Positions 56,271-64,000 of a DNA stretch of 64,000 nt are shown in pieces. Made by a program: the position numbers and the translations under genes. This stretch comes from Diplolepis rosae. Taxonomy: Eukaryota > Arthropoda > Insecta > Hymenoptera > Diplolepididae. The notes below the pieces were generated by a model. It was not told the origin of the DNA, made no database searches, and saw nothing but the letters and a program-made list of their open reading frames with translations. The stretch is from NCBI GenBank assembly GCA_030998225.1, contig JAPYXD010000555.1, positions 5,890,001-5,954,000 of the forward strand. The letters run 5' to 3'. The number at the start of each line of letters is the position of its first letter. The stretch's first letter is position 1.

Positions 56271-56450
56271 TCACGGAGAAAAATAGTTCGAGAAACTTTA
56301 CTTTACATTTTTAGAGTTTACCAAACTGTGATGCATTCTTTAACATTTGGTACATCACAAATTATTACAATAATATTACGCTAGTAGTAATGATGTTTTA
56401 ATTCATAAAAATTTTCAAAATTTATTTTTAGGAAATTCAGTATTAAAATA
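56271..56450. repeat. repeat with CACGGAGAAAAATAGTTCG end
   Basis: GAGAAACTTTACTTTACATT, AACTGTGATGCATTCTTTAA and ACATCACAAATTATTAC recur inverted at 61745-61905 and partly at 52978-53060. The complementary end AAAGTTTCTCGAACTATTTT lies at 57358-57385, so later insertions may separate the two ends. Confidence 0.5.
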
Positions 56451-56624
56451 CAACAAAAAAATGTTTTTTATATATAATTCGAGGCAGTTCCTCAAAGATT
56501 TTTCTCACGTGTAATTTCAATTTTTTTTCAAAGAATCTCATATGCAATCTTAGTTTTAGATTTTACATGATTTCTACACGTTCTTCAGGACGTTTGTAAT
56601 CTAAGAACAACTCATAAAAATTTC

Positions 56625-56765
56625 TTAACCTTTGTAGCTATATTTCGTTTTTCGTATTTCTAGAAATAAAAGTTTCCTGACGCGGTCTCCGATCAAAGTC
56701 GAAACGTTTGAAAGGATATGACTTTGTCTTTCATTATTTCTCGATCCTATAAAGCAAACTTATAC
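56625..56765 (+). repeat. decayed hammerhead-bearing Penelope fragment
   Basis: CCTGACGCGGTCTCCGATC followed by AAAGTCGAAACGTTTG aligns with the ribozyme region. GAAACGT is kept but CTGATGA is now CTGACGC, so it should be inactive. Flanking TATTTCTCGATCCTATAAAG matches other copies. Confidence 0.65.
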
Positions 56766-57010
56766 ACGGAGAAACATTTTATCGCATTATATGTTTTATT
56801 TTATAATAATGATTCTAAAAAATATTAGGAATCAAGGGGAAATCGAGGTGCAAAGGTAATTATTCCTAGCGGACTGAAAATTTTTTGCAGTCAAAATACT
56901 ATAAATATTCAAAAAATTATTATATATCTGAAGTTTAGTATTTCATTGCGAAAAATTCTGACAATGACACGTTTTTCCTAAAATTGAAACGTAATTTAGC
57001 AAAAAATGTA

Positions 57011-57275
57011 CTCTCTAAATTTGAATCTGTCAAAATCTACTTATTATCAGTGAAATTTGACTGATTCAAGTAGCTAAAAAGAGGTTACTGTAAATCAGTC
57101 AAATTTCACTGATTATTTCAGTGAAAACTGACTGATTTGACAGTGAAAAATATTTTTTTCGTTGATGAATAAGTGAAAATTAACTGATTTAACAGTGAAA
57201 AATATTTTTTCAAATCAAATCAAACAAAATCACTGATTCAATCAGTGAAAATTTGACTGATTCAGATTTAGAGAG
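57011..57275. mobile_element. foldback MITE, CTCTCTAAAT family, copy 5
   Basis: Termini CTCTCTAAATTTGAATCTG and GATTCAGATTTAGAGAG, TA at 57009-57010 and 57276-57277. The interior is close to copy 3. Confidence 0.75.
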
Positions 57276-57579
57276 TAAACTTTGGTTTCTCCGTCTAACA
57301 TCAACAACAATTGTAAATTAATATTAAACAATTTCCAACTTTGCTAAAAGTTGAGTAAAGTTTCTCGAACTATTTTTCTCCGTATGCGTCCAGTTTACTT
57401 AATTATTTATACCAAGATAAATGCTCAAATTTCGGAACATTATCTGGATTATCTTTAGATATTAGATTGATTCTCGGTTTCCCGGGTTCAGAAAAATTTC
57501 CAGTTTAGTCGATTCTTAAATACTCCAAATATTTCGACTTGTTGAGAAAGGTAAAAATCATAAGCTTGACTTTGTCAAC

Positions 57580-58115
57580 AGATTAAGGCTCCATTAGGAA
57601 AGACAGAAGGACAGTTAACCCCGGAAGTGATGTTGAAAAGAGATTGGACGCGTCTCGAAGTAGATGAGAGTAGAGGATTTCGGAATGGGTGTTGGCTGAA
57701 AGCTCAAGTTCTAGTCATCACAGAGGGGCGGCAATCCCTTTAATCAGGATTTGTGCCCTACGACGAAAGGAACATGGCAAGACAGGTGATTTCCGCGTAT
57801 TTGTACTTGCCGGGCGCAATTGTTTCCAGGAATGGAATTTACTGCAGGTTGAACGTGAGAGAATTCTTATTAGGCCGCAAAGCACATTGGTATACTACGT
57901 ATGGGAATGTTACTCGATAAAAGAACGAGGCAATTTGAGCGACGGACACTCTCGGTCTCGGAAAAACTCTCTGATTACGAATATAAACAGAAACAAAGGA
58001 AAACTGCAATTTAAATTACAATACGCACCTTTTTATCTTGTGCTATGTAACGAGTCGCGGCAAGATCAAAGATTGATTAAATTCGTGTCATCTTCTGATG
58101 ATTTCTTCAATTTTT
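57580..58115. other. GC-richer intronic island
   Basis: A 157-codon plus-strand frame (57689-58162) is the longest in a non-repeat island. Its last codons run into the TTAA element at 58123, whose ends would then be coding, and no domain is recognised. I do not call it a gene. The island itself is single-copy-looking. Confidence 0.35.
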
Positions 58116-58122
58116 TATTTAA

Positions 58123-58690
58123 AGTAGTTCATCCACGAAAATTAGACCTCAGACAAAAGTAGATAATTTTGCTTCCAATAATAGCAATATTATTATTGAA
58201 GGGCTATTTTGAAAAACTAAAGATTATTTTCCATAAAAAGAATTTAAAACATAGAAAAATAATTTTATTAATAAATTTTATTTCTGCCCCAACTTTTTTT
58301 CTTATCACTTCTGACCAAATTTGAAAAAATTATGCGATTCTAATAAATCATGAATTATTTTTTCAGAGAAAAGATTCTCCACGACTTAATCCTTTCTAAT
58401 TATTGAAAATAAATTTTTTAATGGCTGAAACCATAAAAAAAATTTCCAAAACGAAACTTTTATAAGCAAATTGCTGAATTTGATGATAATTGATTCATTT
58501 TCAAAAATTGGAAACGGTTAAGTTGTAGAGAATCTTTTCCTTAAATAAGTGATTCATAATCTATTAGAATCGCATAATTTTTGAAAATTTGATAAGAAGC
58601 GATAAGAAAAAAAATTAGGGGAAAAATAAAATTTATTAATAAAATTATTATTTTGTGTTTCAAATTTTTGTCATGGAAAATTTTCTTACA
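58123..58690. mobile_element. TTAA foldback, GGTAGTT family, copy 6 (right end lost)
   Basis: TTAA at 58119-58122, then AGTAGTTCATCCACGAAAAT and the family interior through GTGTTTCAAATTTTTGTCATG. The right terminus is replaced near 58690 by the start of another element. Confidence 0.7.
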
Positions 58691-58733
58691 ATATTATTTT
58701 GCGTCAATTGTTCATTTTGAAGATATCTTCAGC

Positions 58734-59679
58734 TTCACTTGAAAAAAAATTTTGATTGAATCAAAAGAAATTATTTGTTTGACGTTCTTTCATCCAGACA
58801 AATTTTATTAAAATATAATGAAATTTTGACTTTGAATAACTTTTTCGTTTTTTAACCAATTGTCACGATTCTTTTTTTATTCTGTTCCTTACGATGTGTA
58901 GCAACTTTTTGGATATGTAAAATAAAATAAGATCACTGAGAAAAAAGTTAAAAATAAAAAAATCCCAAAATACAAAAAAAAAATGTTGTACTTATTTATC
59001 TAGCTAGAGTGCTTTCCATACCCAAAACTATTGATAATAAAACAAAGAATAAGTGATAAAAATTTCAAAGGTCTGTGTCTAGTATTTTAGATTTTATGCA
59101 AATATATGTTGCAACAAATACGGAAAATCACAACTTGCGAAAACGGAGATTAAAGTAAAGTCTTGTAGTGAAGCCTTAATACTAAATCATAAATGTATAT
59201 ACAACAAGGCAATATATATATTGTGTTTTTATAGGAATACCTGTTATATATACTATTTTCCATATAATTCAAAAATATTAGTAAATAAATCAACAAACTA
59301 TTTTATGTAAAAAGCTAATTTTCGCTAAAAACGCGTTATTCGTTAATCTTACAAATTTTTAATTTTATTCATTGTTCCAAGAAAAAAAATCAGATTGACC
59401 TAAAAATTTACACACATACTTAGAAAAGTATAGAGAATAAAAAATAACATTTTTGATAAAATGTGAAAAAATCAAAAATATACAAATATCTTCGACCAAA
59501 TAGCAATGCTTTAATTTCTTTATTTTAAAGAAAAAATTATTTGATTTAAACAAATATTTATTTGGCCCAAAAAAATTAAACAAATGTTATTTTATTCAAA
59601 TAAGTCTTTTGTTTGAATCAAAAGAAGTCTTCCAAACAAATCATTTTCACCCATTCAGTCAAAACTTTTTTTCTCAGTG
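58734..59679. mobile_element. foldback element with TTTTCTCAGTG end, carrying other repeat pieces
   Basis: CACTTGAAAAAAAATTTTGA and CAGTCAAAACTTTTTTTCTC with GAATCAAAAGAA words on both sides form the ends. The part at 58830-59030 matches the arms of the 2.1-kb foldback at 19579-21714. Confidence 0.5.
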
Positions 59680-59689
59680 TAGAGTGAGA

Positions 59690-61255
59690 GAATAATTCAA
59701 TTTTCTTGCTTGATAGTATTAGCACAGGGACATTTTACATAATGGGTAAGTCTATTCCTGGGATAAGTAGATTTCGTAAGAGCAATTGGACGCAATCGGG
59801 TAAACGATAAGCAGTTACGTACACACGTAAATCTCTGGCCCATTACCTGCGCGGAAATGCACCGGAACATCTTGAGTAATTTTAGAACAAGTGGAGTAAA
59901 TCCAGTCTCGCTTTTTTGTAATCTTGAAGAAAAACAATTTTCTTGATAAAATAACTGATAAAAATTGACTTCCTCTAGAATTGACATAGAAGACAGAAAA
60001 TATTTAATGGCATTGGCAGGAGCGTAGCGAACCTTTCAAAAATGGAGGGTGATTTCATTAAAAATGCCGACTCGTATGAAAAATATCCCGATCATGTAAT
60101 TTTGTTTAGTACATCACAATATTTCTTTATTCGAAGGTCGGATTTACAATGAAACAATTTCTCAAAAACCGATTAAAAATACTATAACTTAAAACCAAGC
60201 AAATAAAACTAATCACCGAAAAGAAATTCCGGAGATAAGCCAATTTTTATTCGAAAAACAATGAATTTACCAAATTTTTCGTACATTTTGTTGAATAAAA
60301 AAATCTCTTTCGTCTACTGTTTGGATAGACTAGAATCTAGTCGTCATTTCGAAAAGTTGATACTTTCGTAAATGCCAACTAACGATTTTACAGAAAATGC
60401 CAGAAATTGTTTGTAAAAATTATCTATGAAGTGAGAAATCGAATGAACGTTTCGCGTCTTACGAATATCTTAATTTGAAAGCTTTCGAAAAATGCCGACT
60501 TTTTCTCATCATTACGTAAAAATTTTTGGACTATTCAAATATATAAACGAAAATTCTGAAAATGCCGACTCCCGGAAAGTTTGGGGGAGTGCCACACCCC
60601 CAATACCCCCCTCTCGCTACGCCCCTGGACATCGGAGAAAAACATGAGATTTCAGTTATTGAAAACAAATGTCGTGGGTGACATTGAACGACATCGTAAT
60701 CGCCTGAATCATGTTCCATTATTCACGTGGAAAACTGTAACGCGACATTGGAACGAATCAGTGCAGTGAATAAAATGGTAACTAAATGTCAGCCGAAGGT
60801 ACTTGTATAGACGTTGCCACGATTTGTATGCATGTATTTAAAACACTATTACGTTCCCAATTAGATAAGACACTTCACATCACTACCATGGCCAATATTT
60901 ATGTATCCAACCATTTGCAGCAAAGCTTTAACATCGTTCTTTTACTTGAATACTTTATTGCTAAACATGTATTTCCTTGTCTACTTTGCAAGCCAGACGA
61001 AGAGACTGTTGGATTTAGTATCCAATTTTTCGGCTTATAAATCAAAGAAAAGTATTTGTATTATATTGTCAGAAAAAAAAATTCATGAGAAAGATATATA
61101 TAAAATATAAAAGATTGCAATTATTATTTCAACAATTTAAAATTATTGTGTCTTTAGTGTAGAACATATATTGTCATACTAATTTTGCCCTTTTTTTAAA
61201 TATTTGCACAATATTTTACAATATACGATATCGCAATCAATAAAAATTGCCTTTA
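59690..61255. other. single-copy-looking intronic region
   Basis: The parts at 59700-59920 and 60560-60800 are GC-richer. The segment at 60030-60650 contains AAATGCCGACT repeated several times. No coding motif is seen. Confidence 0.3.
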
Positions 61256-61261
61256 GGAACA

Positions 61262-61415
61262 AAGTTAAATTATAAATTTACAATTTTGATGGTAGAGTTG
61301 AAATGTGAGTCGACTATGGCAATCGAAAGACTTGGGCTCAAATCCCGGCACAGTCGAAAGCGTCTCTTTTTGCTACAAAGAGATTTTAAATTATTTAAAT
61401 TATAAACTTGTAGAT
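61262..61415 (+). repeat. tRNA-like SINE copy (best preserved)
   Basis: GATGGTAGAGTTGAAATG (A-box side), GCAATCGAAAGACTTGGGC, B-box GGGCTCAAATCCC (61334-61346) and CAGTCGAAAGCGTCTC. The flanks AAATTATAAATTTACAATTT and ATTTAAATTATAAACTTGT match those of 56035-56145. Confidence 0.55.
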
Positions 61416-61429
61416 CATAAATAGTGATA

Positions 61430-61615
61430 CGAACGATATTTTTTGTTCACTGTATACCAAAAGTAAGCCGAGTCAGTGTCGTTTGGTGTGCGGAAAGTTG
61501 ATTTTCCCGCAATAGTACGGAAAATTTTACCGCACTAGTGCGGGAAAATCAACTTCTTATACGCAAAACGATACCGACAAGGCTAACTTTCGGTGTACGG
61601 CGGACAAAAAACATT
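61430..61615. mobile_element. MITE of the GTACACCGAAAGTTAGCC family
   Basis: TTTTTTGTTCACTGTATACC on the left and GGTGTACGGCGGACAAAAAA on the right are inverted. Inside, GTTGATTTTCCCGCAATAG mirrors TAGTGCGGGAAAATCAAC. Confidence 0.7.
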
Positions 61616-61659
61616 TTACGGATATATTTTGCTGAAATTGACCTTTTTTCATTTTCCAA

Positions 61660-61905
61660 ACTAAAAGTAGTTTATCTGCGTTAGTTTTGATCTTCTCTAC
61701 TATTTCCCAAATTTTGAACATTTTATTCAATTTGGACATAAATGTGTACAGAGATTGTAATAATTCGTGATGTACCAAATGTTAAAGAATGCATCACAGT
61801 TCGGTAGAATTTAAAATTGTAGAATAAAATTTCAAAAAGTACATACATCCCAACTTTTCTCAAAACTTGAGTAAAGTTTCTCAAACTTTTTTCCTCCACG
61901 TAGAA
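61660..61905. repeat. repeat pieces shared with 32400-32700 and 56271-56450
   Basis: AAAAGTAGTTTATCTGCG and TTGGACATAAATGTGTAC match the 32.5-kb palindrome. GTGATGTACCAAATGTTAAA through AAACTTTTTTCCTCC is the inverted form of 56271-56400. Confidence 0.5.
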
Positions 61906-61955
61906 ACCTAAAATCAATGAAATTTTCTAATTTTCCAAGTAGCACATGCCTTTAA

Positions 61956-62667
61956 GGGGGTCCACCTGTGTAAAATTTTCGAAAAATCGATTTTTTTTTT
62001 ACATTTCTTGCATCTTTAGGATATGACTAATGATGTCCTTAAGCAATTTTCATGAATTCAACCTAATTAAAGTGTGACAGGGCGCCAAATGTACAAAGTT
62101 CTGTTGTGTTTTCAAACCTTAAACGCGTTTTTCTAGAAACCATGTTTTTGAAATTTGTGGGCAGGATTGAAAAAAATCTACTTAACAGATTGACTTGGAA
62201 TTTTAACTGACTCATTTATAGCGATAACTGAAGGTACCTACGTAGCGGTTTTTTTAAATCTTTTTTTTTTAATTTTACAGCATATATTATATCGAAAAAA
62301 GCATGAAAATGATTAATTTTTATGAAAAGTACTGCCATTTCTTCAATTTTTAAAATTTCGTCAAAATGCTACGTCAGTACCTCGACAACATAAACAGAAA
62401 TAATATTTTTTTTTACTTTTTGTGTTTTAGATAACTGGTTCGAGCGGAATCTTGCCCACAATTTCGGTATTCCATTTGGAAGGGGTCACTTTCAATGCCC
62501 TTAATGAATACAAGCCTTCGGATTACACTATTGGAAAAATGTACTATTATAATAAAACCACAAACCTTCAAAATAACGTTAAACTTATTCTCATTTTCGA
62601 ATTAGTTCTCCTAACAAACATTCCCGAAAAAGCGTTCGAAATACCGCCCTCACACAGGTGGACCCCC
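61956..62667. mobile_element. TTAA element with GGGGGTCCACCTGTG termini
   Basis: GGGGGTCCACCTGTGTAAAA and CACACAGGTGGACCCCC are inverted ends, with TTAA at 61952-61955 and 62668-62671. The interior has AACGCGTTTTTCTAGAAACC and CTACTTAACAGATTGACTTG, as in the elements at 35762 and 42156. It lies 190 bp from the LIM1 exon. Confidence 0.85.
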
Positions 62668-62854
62668 TTAAATAAAAATAAGTGCGTAACTTGAGATTTC
62701 AAAGTTTCTGAATTATAAAGCCATCAGATTTCAAAATTCATAAACCCTGTAATAGTTTTAAATTAGAAAGCATTTTCTACCTCTGTATTTGGATATATTT
62801 ATGACTCTAAGAACAATTTAACAATCGGACAATAGTATGTACAATAGTACTCAC

Positions 62855-63236
62855 CGATAGTAGTCTTTCTTGCAGTAGATGTTGCCATCTCGACTAAAGC
62901 ACGTGACCTCGCCATCCAAACCCTGTCGACAATGAGAGCATTGGAGACAGGAGGCGTGCCACCTTCTGTCTACAGCTTGCAGATAAAACCTATCCGATAT
63001 CCTGAGGCCACATCCAGCACAAACGACTCCTGGCATATCCTCAGCTTGTGCTGGAGGCGTTGGAGGGGGTTCCAATTTTGGAACTGCTTGAAGGTGTTCT
63101 GGTGTTTGCTGATCTTGCGAATGTTGTTGCACTTGATGATGGAGATGGTGATGGTGATGATGATGATGCGTTTGCGGAGGCATGCTGAGGTCACTGGGAT
63201 GTTCGTAGTTACCACTACTTCTGTACTCAGGAGCAC
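62855..63236 (-). CDS. ap: apterous exon: His/Gln-rich segment and LIM1 domain
   Basis: Internal 382-bp exon: GT completing a Gly codon, 126 codons, then CG of a split Arg. Numbered from Ala of APEYRSSG, residues 23-30 are eight consecutive His, then a Gln/His/Pro-rich stretch. LIM1 zinc ligands are Cys72, Cys75, His93, Cys96, Cys99, Cys102, Cys121 and Asp124 (CAGCGLRISDRF, WHASCLQCSHC, IYCKKDYY). LIM1 and LIM2 together recruit Chip/LDB in this family. The acceptor CTCCGCAG|GT has a pyrimidine-rich lead and the donor is CG|GTGAGT. The frame stays open upstream to a Met at 63279. A start there cannot be fully excluded, but the acceptor and missing N-terminus favour an internal exon. Confidence 0.92.
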
Positions 63237-64000
63237 CTGCGGAGCAGAGATAATGCGACATGAAGCATCTAATTATCATATCCAGGAAGATATTGACTAG
63301 CTGTAATCAATTACTCATTTTTAAACAATCTGGCCAATTAAATGTTTTTGATATAAATCTAGCGTTCCCCAAGGGCCGCTGTGTTTTCTGATGGACTGTG
63401 TAAAAACACAATTTAGTCTTTTTTAATAGTATTTAGTGAACAATATTTCGGTCGTTTTTTCCAATATATTGATTTTCAACGCCAAACGGTTATTTATTCA
63501 ATTAATTTCATGGTAGCGAATACCAAGTGGTCATATTTTTGCGCTATCCTGGTGAATAATTCGGATAGAAATTCCTTCCGAGCCAATTCGAAAAGTGTTT
63601 AATCTCGTTTGTTGCAAATTAGTTAAAAATTAATCCGTCTCAATTCGAGTTAATCCGAATGAATCGGAATGAAACCGAATTCGGATTGACTCAGATTTAT
63701 TCGAATTGAAAATCCGTATTGGATTAGATCAGATTAATTCGGATTGAGATGGAATGAATTTATATCCGAAAATTTCGCATTTATAAAATAAAAGTTTCAG
63801 TAAAATAGTACATTCTGCTATTGAAGAATGGTAAAAAGTACTCAATAAAATAGTTAATGAAATATTAACCAAATACTTCACTGCTTTATACATTGAAAAT
63901 AGTTTGAAGCATCATGAATAGACTTAATTTGACACACTGATAGAAATGGTTCGGGAGTTTTAGCCATTCGGTTGTAGGTTGGGAATTTATAATTGTATTT
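63237..64000 (-). other. ap: start of the next apterous intron upstream
   Basis: Upstream of the LIM1 acceptor, the minus strand shows no further coding exon to the window edge. It contains a small foldback at 63561-63772 and otherwise AT-rich sequence. The last 25-60 bases hold a CACTGATAGAAATGGTTCGG word, the left end of a CACTGTTAGAAAT-type MITE. Confidence 0.7.
63561..63772. mobile_element. foldback element, TCCGAA family (short copy)
   Basis: TTCGGATAGAAATTCCTTCC and GATGGAATGAATTTATATCC are the inverted ends. Inside are repeated AATCCGAAT and ATTCGGATT words, as in 52447-52932. Confidence 0.6.

Larger units (their letters stand above)
18612..62854 (-). other. ap: 44.2-kb apterous intron between LIM1 and LIM2 exons
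   Basis: The donor is CG|GTGAGT (62849-62854) and the acceptor TTACAG (18612-18617). No further exon with matching phase and LIM-homeodomain text was seen within it. Roughly half is repeats, itemised separately. The remainder is AT-rich filler plus GC-richer islands that may be enhancers. Confidence 0.9.

Noticed and set aside
57689..58162. 157-codon plus-strand frame as a gene
   Set aside because: It runs into a TTAA transposable element at its 3' end, has no recognisable domain and lies antisense within the intron.
62932..63300. Plus-strand frame of 122 codons
   Set aside because: It is the complement of the LIM1 exon. Its Met/Val-rich stretch is the reverse of the His run.

Overview
This is AT-rich eukaryotic nuclear DNA carrying part of one large gene on the minus strand: an apterous-type (Lhx2/Lhx9 class) LIM-homeodomain transcription factor of an insect. 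Three internal coding exons are supported by reading frame, splice consensus and matching codon phase: 62855-63236 (His-rich segment plus LIM1), 18082-18611 (LIM2 plus Pro/His-rich linker and an AT-hook-like basic stretch) and 13643-13860 (homeodomain up to position 46). They join as CG|A (Arg) and G|AC (Asp). The first exon(s) lie beyond base 64000. The exon for the end of homeodomain helix 3 lies below base 1, or was not found. The homeodomain sequence is insect-apterous-like. The mosaic of mariner, Penelope-like and foldback elements fits a large-genome insect, perhaps a hymenopteran; the order is inference.

The rest is intron: over 13.6 kb after the homeodomain exon (1-13642), 4.2 kb between homeodomain and LIM2 (13861-18081), 44.2 kb between LIM2 and LIM1 (18612-62854), and the start of another (63237-64000). 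These introns are a nested mosaic of mobile elements. They include mariner pseudogenes of two types; a Penelope-like element with GIY-YIG endonuclease coding sequence between inverted repeats that each hold a hammerhead ribozyme; a nonautonomous hAT element with a perfect 8-bp duplication; and several families of palindromic TTAA-flanked elements. There are also a foldback family starting CTCTCTAAAT with 2-bp TA/CA/TG duplications, Tc1-type foldbacks, tRNA-like SINE pieces, a 320-bp tandem array and a long TATG/TG microsatellite.

Between the repeats are GC-richer single-copy-looking islands (about 1760-2370, 15000-16740, 22940-23990, 25960-26440, 28990-30350, 31440-32390, 34650-35440, 36490-37200, 39530-41520, 44600-45000, 46840-47110, 49380-49690, 51540-51790, 53890-54660, 57580-58090, 59690-60790). 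They are the best places to look for apterous enhancers. The island at 1760-2370 has Pho/YY1-like and GAGA-like motifs, as a Polycomb response element or promoter would. No rRNA, functional tRNA, CRISPR array, operon or second host protein-coding gene is supported. All similarity statements come from reading the sequence; no database search was done.
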